Assembly (NCBI GenBank): GCA_030430835.1
Contig: JAUIKJ010000001.1
Coordinates: forward strand, 1 to 22,127
Direction: 5' to 3'
DNA: 22,127 bases
Source of the DNA: Candidatus Hydrogenedentota bacterium
GTDB lineage: Bacteria; Hydrogenedentota; Hydrogenedentia; Hydrogenedentales; JAEUWI01
Part shown: one piece after another, positions 14,319 to 22,127 of the stretch
Position numbering within the stretch: position 1 is the first letter of the stretch
How the letters are laid out: each line of letters begins with the position of its first letter
The notes under the pieces: model-generated
What the model was told of the DNA's origin: nothing
The model's database searches: none
The model's input: only the letters and a program-made list of their open reading frames with translations
Translations under genes and position numbers: made by a program

Positions 14319-16094
14319 ATGAACTATTTCGGCTCCCCTACTTTTCGGCGCTTCATGCGCTACGCGCTGCCGTATTGGCGGCCGATTCTGGGATCGGTAC
14401 TGTGCGGAATAGCGAAGTTCGTGTTGGCGCTGCTGCTGCCGGGGGCGCTGGCGTATTTGACGGACTATGTGATCCTGGACGAGGTGTCGAACGCGGACAA
14501 GATCCAGCGGATGGAGCTCGTGGTGGTGGTGCTGGTGATTGGCTATCTGCTACGCATTCCGATTTCCTTCTTTCGGTCGTGGTATGCGGAGCTGGCGGGA
14601 AACCGGACGATCTTCGACATTCGTGAGGATCTCTATGGGCACGTGCAGCGGCTGAGCCTGGACTACCACGCGAAGCACCGGACGGGATCGACGACCTCGC
14701 GCATCATCAACGACGTGAACGGGGCGCAGGGGATCCTGGATCGCGGGGTGATGTCGGTCGCGGTGGACCTGATCTTTCTCGTGGGCATCGTGGCCTTTCT
14801 CTTCGCGTGGGACTGGCAACTCGCGCTGGTGAGTCTGTTTACCTTGCCGCTCTATGCGCTGGTCTTTGGCGTGCTCAATCCGCGGTTGCGCCTGACGGCG
14901 CGGGCAGTGCAGGAGCAGATGTCCGAGCTCTCGGGCGAGGTGAACGAGAAGATGTCGGGGCAGACGGTGGTGATGGCCTTCGTCCGCGAGCGCAGCGAAC
15001 GGCTTCACTTCCTGGGACTCCACCGGGAATACTTCGAGCGCGTGATGCGCCGGGTGAACATTCAGGTGTGGATGTTTACCCTGGGCGAGTTCTTCACGAT
15101 GCTGGGACCGCTGATCGTGATCTCCTTCGGCAGTTTCCGGGTGATGGGCGGTACGCTCACCTTCGGCGAGTTGTTGCTGTTCTACGGATTCCTCTCCCAC
15201 CTCTACCTGCCGATGCGGCGGCTTGCGGACGCCTCGGCGGCGGTGCAGCTTCAACTGGCGGCGATGGACCGGGTCTTCGAACTCATGGACGTGCAGCCGG
15301 ACATTGCGGATGCGCCGGACGCGGGCCTGTTGACGGTGGCGAATGGACGCATCGAGTTCGACGACGTACATTTCAGCTATGACAAGGTGAGCCCGGTGCT
15401 CGAGGGTGTGTCCTTCGTCGCGGAACCCGGTACGGCGGTAGCCATCGTGGGGCGGAGCGGCGCGGGCAAGAGCACGCTGATCAAGCTGCTCCCCCGATTT
15501 TACGATGTAGACGCCGGCGCGATACGCGTGGACGGGCAGGATGTACGCTCGGTGCGGCAGCATTCGCTGCGCGAAAACATTGGCATCGTGATGCAGGACC
15601 CGATCCTCTTCAATGCTTCGGTACGCGAAAACATCCTCTATGGCCGGCGCGGCGCGACGGAGGAAGAAATGATCGCGGCCGCGCGCATGGCGCACGTGGA
15701 CGAGTTTGTGGCGGAACTGCCGAAGGGTTACGACACGGTCATCGGCGAGCGCGGCGTCACGCTGAGCGGCGGGCAGAAGCAGCGCGTGAGCATCGCGCGC
15801 GCCTTCCTGCGCGATCCGCGGATCCTGATTCTCGACGAGGCCACCTCCAACCTCGACAGCCACGCCGAGGCCATCATCCAGGACGCGCTCGACGAACTGA
15901 TGAAAGGCCGGACCACGCTGGTGATCGCGCACCGCCTCTCCACCATCGTCGACTGCGATCAGGTGGTGGTCTTCGAAGAAGGCCACGTGGTGCAGCAAGG
16001 CACCCACGACAGCCTGATCCAGTCGCCGGGTCCTTATCGCGCGCTATGCGAGGAGCAATTCGGCGCGGTGAGTCTGGACGCGCTGCAGCGTTAG
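14319..16094 (+). CDS. ABC exporter, fused membrane and ATPase domains (MsbA-like)
   Basis: 591 aa half-transporter that should function as a homodimer in the inner membrane. Residues 1-~325 form the six-helix ABC exporter domain (helices near 22-50, 67-86, 146-164, 167-187, 255-273 and 284-300). The nucleotide-binding domain spans ~345-580: Walker A G378-RSGAGKST, Q-loop Q426 in MQDP, signature LSGGQ (482-486), Walker B ILILDE (502-507) with catalytic E507, and switch H538 in AHRLST. All key residues are present, so it should be active. The best match in style is the MsbA/lipid flippase and multidrug group; there is no N-terminal C39 peptidase domain. Substrate could be lipid A, another lipid or a drug. 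It has its own -10 box and no close upstream partner. No terminator is clear after the stop. Confidence 0.93.
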   Translation: MNYFGSPTFRRFMRYALPYWRPILGSVLCGIAKFVLALLLPGALAYLTDYVILDEVSNADKIQRMELVVVVLVIGYLLRIPISFFRSWYAELAGNRTIFDIREDLYGHVQRLSLDYHAKHRTGSTTSRIINDVNGAQGILDRGVMSVAVDLIFLVGIVAFLFAWDWQLALVSLFTLPLYALVFGVLNPRLRLTARAVQEQMSELSGEVNEKMSGQTVVMAFVRERSERLHFLGLHREYFERVMRRVNIQVWMFTLGEFFTMLGPLIVISFGSFRVMGGTLTFGELLLFYGFLSHLYLPMRRLADASAAVQLQLAAMDRVFELMDVQPDIADAPDAGLLTVANGRIEFDDVHFSYDKVSPVLEGVSFVAEPGTAVAIVGRSGAGKSTLIKLLPRFYDVDAGAIRVDGQDVRSVRQHSLRENIGIVMQDPILFNASVRENILYGRRGATEEEMIAAARMAHVDEFVAELPKGYDTVIGERGVTLSGGQKQRVSIARAFLRDPRILILDEATSNLDSHAEAIIQDALDELMKGRTTLVIAHRLSTIVDCDQVVVFEEGHVVQQGTHDSLIQSPGPYRALCEEQFGAVSLDALQR

Positions 16095-16144
16095 GCCCGC
16101 CGTCACGGTACTTCTGAGGCTGGCCACGCCCAATCGTTCCATAT

Positions 16145-16153
16145 TGATACAAT
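16145..16153 (+). promoter_or_regulatory. Extended -10 promoter for the small membrane-protein operon
   Basis: TG-A-TACAAT (16145-16153) matches the extended -10 pattern TGnTAnnnT; no good -35 is seen, as is common for this class. The expected start is near 16160, giving a ~90-nt leader before the ATG at 16251. It lies in the gap after the ABC exporter. Confidence 0.45.
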
Positions 16154-16250
16154 ACTTCATCTCATCGTGCGGAATAATTCTTCTGGTGTCGAAGTTTCCT
16201 TAGACAGTGGCGCGGACTCCTCGGGCCACACAACGAGAAAGGAACCGGAA

Positions 16251-16403
16251 ATGTCCAGCACCACCCTCGTTTTCCTCGCAGTGGGTACTACCGCCGTCCT
16301 CTACCTTATGGGCTTCATGTTCACACTCTACGAATTCAGCCTGATGCGCCGGAAGCCGCATAGCTTCCCGAAAACCTTCGCGCACCTGCATCCGGAGGAC
16401 TAA
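16251..16403 (+). CDS. Small single-span membrane protein
   Basis: 50 aa from the ATG at 16251, with AAAGGAA at 6 nt spacing; upstream in-frame starts (e.g. 16167) lack such a site. Residues ~5-29 form one hydrophobic helix (TLVFLAVGTTAVLYLMGFMF), followed by a basic stretch LMRRKPHSFPK and a short acidic end HPED. By the positive-inside rule, the C-terminus should be cytoplasmic. I do not recognise a family. It precedes a four-helix membrane protein by 61 bp, so it may be an accessory subunit of that protein, but this is only suggested by position. Confidence 0.65.
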   Translation: MSSTTLVFLAVGTTAVLYLMGFMFTLYEFSLMRRKPHSFPKTFAHLHPED

Positions 16404-16464
16404 ACACGGTGGCAATGCGCATGCAGACGAATCCGAGTACGCCCCTCCCCGCGGCAGGTCGGCC

Positions 16465-16905
16465 ATGACCACGGCCGGCCTGCTGCTCTTCGCCAACGTG
16501 GCGAGTACCCTGCCCTTGGTGGGGCTGATCTGGATCGTGCAACTCGTGCATTACCCCGCATTTGCGTATGTGCCCGACACCCGCTTCGTCACCTTTATGC
16601 GCTTTCACGAACAGGCGATCTCGGTATTGGTGGTGCCCCTGATGATTACGGAGTTGTTCGGTGCTGTCGCACTGGTTTTCTACGCGCCGGCGGCGGTGGC
16701 TGGTCCGCCGGTACTGCTCGGCGCGCTGCTGGCTGCGGCGCTGTGGGTCGTCACCTTCAGCATCCAAGTGCCCTTGCACCAGCAACTGGCCATGGGCTAT
16801 GACGCTCAGGCGATCCAGACACTGGTGCGCACCAACTGGATTCGCACCCTGCTCTGGTCCGTGCGGGGTGTGTTGGTACTGTACATGCTCGCCGCCACTT
16901 CCTGA
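16465..16905 (+). CDS. Four-helix integral membrane protein of unknown function
   Basis: 146 aa with four predicted membrane helices: ~5-27 (LLLFANVASTLPLVGLIWIV), 51-73, 78-100 and 125-143. Conserved-looking polar features near the membrane include QLVHYPAF (26-33), FMRFHEQ (44-50), TFSIQVPLHQQL (96-107) and TNWIRTLLWSVR (123-134). I have seen this combination (VHYP, FHxxH/Q, VPLHxxL, NWxRTxxW) in uncharacterised bacterial membrane proteins, but I cannot name the family. His and Trp residues at fixed positions could suggest a redox or heme-related role; no direct evidence exists here. It sits between a 50-aa membrane protein and an SDR-type gene only 20 bp downstream, so the three likely form an operon. 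Confidence 0.8.
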   Translation: MTTAGLLLFANVASTLPLVGLIWIVQLVHYPAFAYVPDTRFVTFMRFHEQAISVLVVPLMITELFGAVALVFYAPAAVAGPPVLLGALLAAALWVVTFSIQVPLHQQLAMGYDAQAIQTLVRTNWIRTLLWSVRGVLVLYMLAATS

Positions 16906-16925
16906 ACGCAACAAAGGATTCTCCA

Positions 16926-18434
16926 TTGTCCAAAGACACCCCGCAGACGGTCCTGGTGACCGGCGCGACCGGCTATATTGGCGGACGCCTCTACCGGCGT
17001 CTCGCCAAGGCAGGCCACCGCGTCCGTTGCATGGGGCGGCGCCCCGAGCAACTGCGTGCACGCACGGAACCCGAAGTCGACGTGGTCTACGGTGACGTGC
17101 AAGATGAAGCCTCGCTCAGGGCCGCATTGGACGGTGTCGACACGGCCTACTACCTCGTTCATGCACTCGCCGCGACGGGCGACTTCGAGGCGGCCGAGGT
17201 GACGGGCGCGCGCAATTTCGCTGCGGCGGCGGAGCGCTGCGGCGTGCGGCGTATCATCTACCTTGGCGGCTTGGCGGAGGAAAAGGGGACAAAGTCGGCG
17301 CACATGCGCAGCCGCCATGCCGTGGGCGAGATTCTGCGCGCGTCGACGGTGCCGACCCTGGAGTTTCGTGCGGCGGTGGTCATCGGCGCCGGCAGCATTT
17401 CCTTCGATCTCATCCGGAGCCTGGTCCGCCGCCTGCCTGTCATGCTGGTGCCCAAGTGGGTCCGCGTGAAGACGCAGCCGATCGCCGTGGACGACGTGCT
17501 CGACTACCTCACGCAGGCGATTGACACGCCGATCACTGACGCCGCCGTCTACGAGATCGGTGGCGCGGAGCGCCTGTCCTATCTGGACCTGATGAAACGC
17601 TACGCGTCTGAGGTGGGCCTGCGCCGCATCTACATCAATGTCCCCGTATTGACGCCGGGCCTCTCGAGTCTCTGGCTCAATCTGGTCACGCCCATCTTCG
17701 CGCGTATCGGCCGCAAGCTGATCGACAGCATCAGCATGGCCAGCGTGGTCCGCGACGACCGAGCCCTGCGCGACTTCAGCGTCCAGCCGATGGCGGTGGA
17801 CGAGGCCATACGCCGTGCGATCGCCGACGAGGATCAGAGTTTCATGCAAACCCACTGGTCGGATGCCCTCTCCACGAGCGAGACGCGCCGCTATGGCGGC
17901 GACGCCTTCGGATCGCGCATCGTGGATTCGCGTGTCCTGAAGGCCCGTGCGACCCGCGAGGACGCATTCCGCATCCTAGAAGCTATCGGCGGGAAAACGG
18001 GCTGGTACTATGGCGACTGGCTATGGCAGTTGCGTGGTCTGATCGACACCCTCAGCGGTGGCGTCGGCATGCGTCGCGGACGCCGCAACCCGGTACGACT
18101 TGCGCCGGGCGATGTCGTGGACTGCTGGCGCGTGGAAGTGCTGGAGCGGCCCGAGCGTTTGTTGTTGCGGGCGGAGATGAAGGTCTTTGGGCGTGCGTGG
18201 CTACAGTTTGAAGTGGACGAGATCGCGGACAAGGTCGCAATACGCCAGACGGCTATCTACGATCCCCGCGGCCTGCTGGGTCTGTGCTACTGGTATGCGC
18301 TTTACCCCCTCCATGAATTCGTCTTCGGAGGCATGCTGCGCAACATCGTTCGACGTGCGGAGAACGATACCGCGCGCCGCCGATGGCGCTACGCGCGTCG
18401 AACCGCACCGCGCTTCGAGACCCTCCCCAAGTAA
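16926..18434 (+). CDS. NAD(P)-binding SDR-type protein with C-terminal DUF2867 domain
   Basis: 502 aa. The TTG start is supported by AAAGGA 7 bases upstream and lies 20 bp after the previous stop. Residues ~7-300 are an extended/atypical SDR: VLVTGATGYIGGRL gives the GxxGxxG dinucleotide motif (G13, G16, G19). GRRPEQL follows strand 2, as in NADP binding. VVYGDVQDEASLRAAL is the D-V/A stretch, and YYLVHALA and RRIIYLGGLA follow. The usual catalytic YxxxK is not evident (SRHAVGEIL in its place), so it may be a non-classical reductase or a binding protein. Residues ~330-490 fit DUF2867 (GKTGWYYGDWLWQLRGLIDT, then VVDCWRVEVLERPERLLLRA), a SRPBCC-like lipid-pocket domain. This fusion is common and largely uncharacterised. 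The operon with membrane proteins suggests a lipid or quinone substrate. Confidence 0.88.
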   Translation: MSKDTPQTVLVTGATGYIGGRLYRRLAKAGHRVRCMGRRPEQLRARTEPEVDVVYGDVQDEASLRAALDGVDTAYYLVHALAATGDFEAAEVTGARNFAAAAERCGVRRIIYLGGLAEEKGTKSAHMRSRHAVGEILRASTVPTLEFRAAVVIGAGSISFDLIRSLVRRLPVMLVPKWVRVKTQPIAVDDVLDYLTQAIDTPITDAAVYEIGGAERLSYLDLMKRYASEVGLRRIYINVPVLTPGLSSLWLNLVTPIFARIGRKLIDSISMASVVRDDRALRDFSVQPMAVDEAIRRAIADEDQSFMQTHWSDALSTSETRRYGGDAFGSRIVDSRVLKARATREDAFRILEAIGGKTGWYYGDWLWQLRGLIDTLSGGVGMRRGRRNPVRLAPGDVVDCWRVEVLERPERLLLRAEMKVFGRAWLQFEVDEIADKVAIRQTAIYDPRGLLGLCYWYALYPLHEFVFGGMLRNIVRRAENDTARRRWRYARRTAPRFETLPK

Positions 18435-18723
18435 CAAGCGAAGGAGTGGTCTCGCCTTGAAGCTACAAGGTAGCGAAGCGCGACTTCTATGGACTTCCAG
18501 GACAGATGCCGCCGACCGCGCTGGTCCGGTATCCAGCGGCATTCTTCCAACCCTAACCGTAGAGCCACGAATGGCTTAACACCGTCGAGGGCGCAATTGG
18601 CACGGCAGGCGCTTTAGGACTGGCTGTCCGCGGTGTGTGGGCATCGCGTTTTGGGGCGGCGGGGATCGAGGGTGGTTCCCGGAAATATTCGTGCGGCGAC
18701 AGCCGGCACAGGAGGACCAAGCC
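18435..18723. other. Intergenic leader region before the 54-aa peptide gene
   Basis: 289 bp between the SDR gene and the small peptide gene. No convincing ORF, promoter pair or tRNA-like structure was found. It ends in the strong ribosome binding site AGGAGG at 18711-18716. An in-frame upstream start at 18637 lacks a ribosome site and is not favoured. Confidence 0.45.
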
Positions 18724-18888
18724 ATGAAGAAGATTGAAGTCACGACGATGGAGACAAAAGACAAGCAGTTGGATCAGGTCAAGGGCGGTGGACTGTTGCT
18801 TCCGGCCGTACAGAAGGTGCGCGAAGCCGCGTCACGTTCATCCTGCACCGGCGGGGTACGCGTGGCTAGCGGCGACGTGATTGGTTAG
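18724..18888 (+). CDS. 54-aa peptide with a double-glycine leader and pseudopilin-like core
   Basis: The ATG has a perfect AGGAGG at 7 nt, and the stop is followed within 33 bp by a strong terminator, so this is a self-contained unit. Residues 1-22 look like a class-II bacteriocin/RiPP leader: charged MKKIEVTTMETKDK followed by Q-L-D-Q-V-K-G-G, with L at -7, V at -4 and GG at -2/-1 relative to the expected cut. The remaining 32 residues start GLLLPAVQKVREAASRSSC. That string is nearly identical to the segment behind the membrane helix in DUF1559 pseudopilin-like proteins of Planctomycetes-type bacteria (LLLPAVQxxREAxR). A Gly/Ser/Val-rich end with a single Cys follows. It could be an exported, processed peptide or a truncated pseudopilin relic. 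No peptidase-containing transporter or modifying enzyme is in view. Confidence 0.7.
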   Translation: MKKIEVTTMETKDKQLDQVKGGGLLLPAVQKVREAASRSSCTGGVRVASGDVIG

Positions 18889-18921
18889 ACAAATAACAAA
18901 TCCGAACGCCTACGGATTTTG

Positions 18922-18960
18922 GACGTGGGCCGGTCTTGCGACCGGTCCACGTCGTGTTTT
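18922..18960 (+). terminator. Rho-independent terminator of the peptide gene
   Basis: 14-bp stem GACGTGGGCCGGTC / GACCGGTCCACGTC (18922-18935 and 18940-18953; one G-U pair), loop TTGC, then GTGTTTT. A smaller 7-bp stem AAATCCG/CGGATTT lies just before it (18898-18919). On the minus strand no T-run follows, so it serves the plus-strand gene. Confidence 0.9.
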
Positions 18961-19003
18961 AATGGAACGGGATCGTCGCCCATTGGTGTAGGGCACCGGT
19001 CGG

Positions 19004-22000
19004 CTAGAGCAGCCCGAGTTCTTTCTCCACCATCTCGCGACCCGGCGTGCTGAGGTCGGGCTGCGCGAGAAGCGTATTGTACTGCTCGCGCGCCTCCTCG
19101 CGGAAACCCGTCTTCGCGAGTGCGCGCGCGTAGGCGCACCGCAGATCAAAATTGTCGGCGTCCGCGGCAACAGCCTCGCGCAACATGGCGACGCCCTCGG
19201 TTTCACGTTGCATCTCGATCAGGGCGTTCGCGCGGTGTACCGCAAGATACGGGCGCTGTTCATCGCCAATACAGGGGTCCGCGCGGCGGAAGAGTTCTTC
19301 GGCCTGGGCGAAGCGGCGAATACTCGCGTAGACGATACCGAGATTCAGCCGCGCGGTACATGCCTCGCCTTCAGGCATCGCGGCAAGGGCCGCATTGAGC
19401 CAGTCAGCGGCCCAGCCATAGGTCTGCGCGGCCGTCATGTCGGCGTCGGCGGAATGGGCGCGCACACTGGACACCAGCAGCAGGCTCGCCCCATCCAGGG
19501 CGGCACCACCCGCATGGTTCGCCGCGTCCACGGCCCGTACCTGCGGCAACAGGTCCGTGGACTCCGCTTCGGCAACCGCAGCCGCACGGTGCACCGCGTC
19601 CGCGAGCGCGGCCTGGCGGTTGTGCGCCGCGGCGAAGCGCGCGAAATTCGTCCAAAGCTCCGGACGCGCGGGGCCAATCTCCACGGCAGACGCATAGGCA
19701 CGCTCGGCCGCGTCGAGGTCGCGCTTGCTGTTCTCGAGCACGCTGGCCAGTAGAATGTAAAGCGTGGTCAGCGCATTCCGGTCCATCTCCTCCGCCTGGC
19801 GCAGCACATCGATCTGTTCATAGATGGTGTTGAGCAGGCGATCAAAGCGGCCGTGCTTCTCCGCGAGTTCGAGGAAGGGTGGCCAGACGGAATCGTCCGC
19901 CGGGTTGGTTTGCGCCGCGCGCACAAGCATGTCTTCCGCGCCCGCAAAGTCCTCCAGCGCCTTGCGTACTTCCGCCGTCATCCGGTAGAGCGACGACGGA
20001 TTGACGGCGCCGAGGTCAATGGCGCGAAGGAAATGCTGCTCGGCATCGCGCCAGTGCGCTGCTTCCTGGTCGCGCTGCGCCGGATCCGGATGAAGCCGCT
20101 GGTACACGGCGCTGACCGAAGCCACGCGGCCAAGCACGGCTTCGGCCGGGGCATACATTGGACAGATCGCCAAAACCGCGTTGGCATTGGCGGTGGCCTC
20201 CTCGAGCTTTTCCAGCGCGTCGTCCACGGCCGTGGAATCGGACTTGAGAATCGCCTGCGCAAGCACAAGCCGGGTATTCGCCAAGGGCAGGTTCGTCAGA
20301 AAATAGTCGGGGTTGATCGCGAGCGATCGGGTGAAATGTGCTTCGGCCCCCACGTAGTCCCGTTGCTTGATCTTGAGGTGTCCCATGCGCCGCTCGAAGT
20401 TCCAGTTCCAGGGCGCGAGGCGCTGGCCGGATTCGTAATGCCGCATCGCGGCATCGAGACGGCGCTGGGCCTCCTCGCGCTTGCCCTGTTGCCACTGGTA
20501 ATTCGCGGCAAAGACGCGGGACTCCAGCACAGCGAAGCCCAGTGCAAGCAGCACGGCCACCACCGCGGCGAACCGAAGGCCACGTTTCGGGGCGGCTGCC
20601 GCCGGCACCGCGGCGCTGGACCACAGCCCATCAAGTGCACCCAGCACGAAGAACAATACCGCAGCCGAGATGGGCACGCGCAGGTTGAATCCGAAAAGCC
20701 CGTCCACGGCGTAGGCCGCAAAGAACGCGGCGAAGAAATAGCCAAGCAAGCGCCGGTCGCGCGCGGGTGCGGCGAAGGCCAGCGTGAGGCCATAGGCCAT
20801 GCCGAGCACGAGCAGCGCCAGGTAGAAGCCCGCGGCGGGAAGGCCGCCGTCGATTGCGAGTTCCATCAAATCGTTGTGAACGTGGGCGTTCATGCGCCCT
20901 TCTTGCGCAAACCACTCCTGCTCGAAGCCAGTCCAGTACTCGGGATAGGCCAGACCATAGACCCCAGGACCATAGCCCAACAGCGGCGCATCCAGAATCA
21001 TGTCCGACGCACTGACGTAGGACTGATAGCGAATGAGCAACGAGACATCAAGCGGGAAGGCGCTGCCCGTGCGGCGCTCGGACAGGGCCATGGCCCCGGC
21101 GATTGCGGTGATGCCCAGCACGCCCGCCAGTATGATGGTCGTCACGGTGCTGACGACCGGGCGCCGGCGCAGCACGGTATGCACGGCAAAGCCCAGTCCC
21201 GCAAGCCCGCCACCCGCTGCCAGGGCGAGCCAGCCCGCACGCTGATCCGTGAAAACGAGATGCGTGACGTAGATCACTGTCAGCAGCAGAATCTCCGCGC
21301 GCCAGGTAGCCGCGAGATAGAGCGACATCAGAATCACAAGTATCAGGGTGTGCGCGGCGTAGTTCGGGTTGCCGAAAGTACCCGGGAGATTGGTGTACAC
21401 GTCGCTGCTGCGATCAGCCCAACTCACGGGATCGATGCCGACCGCCTGCCCAAAGGCATAGAGCGAAGACAATGCCACCGCACCACAGAACGCCAGCATA
21501 AGCGCGCGAAGGTCTTCCGGGCTACGATACACCTGCGACGCCACGAGGTAGACCACGGCCAGTGCAACGAAGTAGCCCAGTTCGGAGAGGGAATACCAGA
21601 AGTAAGGTGAGCGCAGGGTGGCGAGGGCAAGCATGCCAATCAGAAGCAGTATCGTCACGGCGAAGAGTCGGGGCCGCTGCAGCGGAAACCGGTAGCGCCA
21701 CGCGGCGATGAGCCAGCCGCCGCCCAGCAACACAGCGGCCCAAGCGCTTAGCAGTTGCTTGATATCGCCCGTGGGATCGATGGTCGGCGTATAGACCGCC
21801 AACACGAGGTTGAACACGTAGATGGCGATGAGCGCCTGCAGCGACGGCCCGAGGCCCTGGATCTGCGACGGGTCGATCTCGATGGCGTCGGCGAGCTGCT
21901 CGGGCGTGAGCCCCTCGGTGGACCCGTAGGTCAGCAGGTGGTCGAAGGCCCCGGAGACCATGTCCCCCGGCGGCTGCGTCGGGGGCGGAAAGCTCTTCGG

Positions 22001-22093
22001 GTCGTAGCCGAGGTAGGTGTGGATGACGCCGCCGAGCCCGCGCCGCGGCTTCGGGTCCGCCGAACGCTCACCCGTGCCATCAGACTCAGTCAC
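19004..22093 (-). CDS. O-antigen ligase/Wzy_C-family membrane protein fused to TPR repeats
   Basis: 1029 aa. The GTG at 22093 has AAGGAGG 5 bases upstream. Residues 1-80 are cytoplasmic and polar. Residues ~82-530 hold about a dozen membrane helices with the Wzy_C/WaaL landmarks: LPGTFGNPNYAAH (236-248), TDQRAGW (282-288, with a conserved-type Arg), LLGYGPGVYG (371-380) and the large-loop AHVHNDLMELAIDGG (403-417), containing the His usually needed for glycan transfer. Residues ~530-1029 are helical TPR-type repeats (EAQRRLDAAMRHYESGQRLA, YVGAEAHFTRSLAINPD, RFAQAEELFRRADP). Such fusions occur in Gram-negative and PVC-type bacteria, where the TPR part is expected on the periplasmic side and may bind partners. 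Reaction: joining polysaccharide or glycan from an undecaprenyl carrier to an acceptor (lipid A core or protein). The precise acceptor is unknown. It ends convergent with the 54-aa peptide gene. Confidence 0.92.
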   Translation of the reverse strand: MTESDGTGERSADPKPRRGLGGVIHTYLGYDPKSFPPPTQPPGDMVSGAFDHLLTYGSTEGLTPEQLADAIEIDPSQIQGLGPSLQALIAIYVFNLVLAVYTPTIDPTGDIKQLLSAWAAVLLGGGWLIAAWRYRFPLQRPRLFAVTILLLIGMLALATLRSPYFWYSLSELGYFVALAVVYLVASQVYRSPEDLRALMLAFCGAVALSSLYAFGQAVGIDPVSWADRSSDVYTNLPGTFGNPNYAAHTLILVILMSLYLAATWRAEILLLTVIYVTHLVFTDQRAGWLALAAGGGLAGLGFAVHTVLRRRPVVSTVTTIILAGVLGITAIAGAMALSERRTGSAFPLDVSLLIRYQSYVSASDMILDAPLLGYGPGVYGLAYPEYWTGFEQEWFAQEGRMNAHVHNDLMELAIDGGLPAAGFYLALLVLGMAYGLTLAFAAPARDRRLLGYFFAAFFAAYAVDGLFGFNLRVPISAAVLFFVLGALDGLWSSAAVPAAAAPKRGLRFAAVVAVLLALGFAVLESRVFAANYQWQQGKREEAQRRLDAAMRHYESGQRLAPWNWNFERRMGHLKIKQRDYVGAEAHFTRSLAINPDYFLTNLPLANTRLVLAQAILKSDSTAVDDALEKLEEATANANAVLAICPMYAPAEAVLGRVASVSAVYQRLHPDPAQRDQEAAHWRDAEQHFLRAIDLGAVNPSSLYRMTAEVRKALEDFAGAEDMLVRAAQTNPADDSVWPPFLELAEKHGRFDRLLNTIYEQIDVLRQAEEMDRNALTTLYILLASVLENSKRDLDAAERAYASAVEIGPARPELWTNFARFAAAHNRQAALADAVHRAAAVAEAESTDLLPQVRAVDAANHAGGAALDGASLLLVSSVRAHSADADMTAAQTYGWAADWLNAALAAMPEGEACTARLNLGIVYASIRRFAQAEELFRRADPCIGDEQRPYLAVHRANALIEMQRETEGVAMLREAVAADADNFDLRCAYARALAKTGFREEAREQYNTLLAQPDLSTPGREMVEKELGLL

Positions 22094-22127
22094 GATCGCC
22101 TCCTTCGCACGCCCATCCGCACCCCGC

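Noticed and set aside
14550..16007. 485-aa minus-strand open frame opposite the ABC exporter
   Set aside because: His/Arg/Glu-rich shadow of a clear ABC transporter; no ribosome site.
19853..21610. 585-aa plus-strand open frame opposite the O-antigen-ligase gene
   Set aside because: Antisense shadow with extreme Arg/Gly/His content; the minus strand carries Wzy_C and TPR features.
1..22127. CRISPR arrays, rRNA, tRNA, insertion sequences, attachment sites, replication origin
   Set aside because: No regularly spaced repeats, clover-leaf-like sequence, terminal inverted repeats with a transposase, or DnaA-box cluster were seen.

Overview
The window is a GC-rich bacterial chromosome segment with 17 supported protein-coding genes (one cut by the left edge). 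I see no rRNA, tRNA, CRISPR array, transposase or phage gene. The envelope is Gram-negative in style: an RND exporter, an MsbA-like ABC exporter and an O-antigen-ligase-like protein. The best lineage clue is the tandem C-terminal repeat of the protein at 345-1148 (N-x-D-W-x-[IL]-S-[IL]-SE-[LV]-LR-[LV]-IQ-x-F, then EDG[YF]AP). I associate this repeat, from memory, with secreted proteins of Candidatus Hydrogenedentota or nearby PVC-type lineages. A DUF1559-like LLLPAVQKVREAA string at 18724-18888 points the same way. The taxonomic call is an inference.

Layout. (1) 1-2161, plus strand: a tight operon of surface proteins, with a Ca-binding thrombospondin-type-3 tail, a secreted cohesin-like protein carrying a dockerin-like double repeat, and a second cohesin-like protein with a Pro-rich stalk and a C-terminal membrane anchor. 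(2) 2216-6128, plus strand: a TetR/AcrR-type regulator behind a promoter overlapped by a 24-bp AcrR-like palindrome, a PilZ-domain protein, a strong intrinsic terminator, and an RND/MMPL exporter ending at a bidirectional terminator. (3) 6152-10307, minus strand: a secreted Cys-rich metallothionein-like mini-protein, a secreted Cys/His/Met-containing protein, an AraB-type ribulokinase, and a secreted alpha-toroid-like protein. (4) 10239-11890, minus strand: an ECF sigma factor, a membrane anti-sigma factor with a His/Cys-rich outer domain, and a distal terminator with a C-rich loop. (5) 12032-14193, plus strand: a winged-helix protein with a degenerate nucleotidyltransferase-like tail, overlapping by 4 bp a 481-aa protein of unknown function. 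(6) 14304-16094: an ABC exporter that may be translated from a leaderless mRNA. (7) 16145-18434: two small membrane proteins and an SDR-DUF2867 protein. (8) 18724-18960: a 54-aa double-glycine-leader peptide with its own terminator, convergent with (9) 19004-22093, a large O-antigen ligase/TPR protein on the minus strand.

The common theme is the cell envelope: surface display, export, lipid or polysaccharide handling and envelope-stress signalling. The most unusual items are the exported 16-cysteine mini-protein, the double-glycine peptide whose core looks like a pseudopilin fragment, the paired cohesin-like/anchor proteins, the wHTH plus 481-aa coupled module, the AcrR-like operator, and the G-quadruplex-capable DNA in the loop of the sigma operon terminator.
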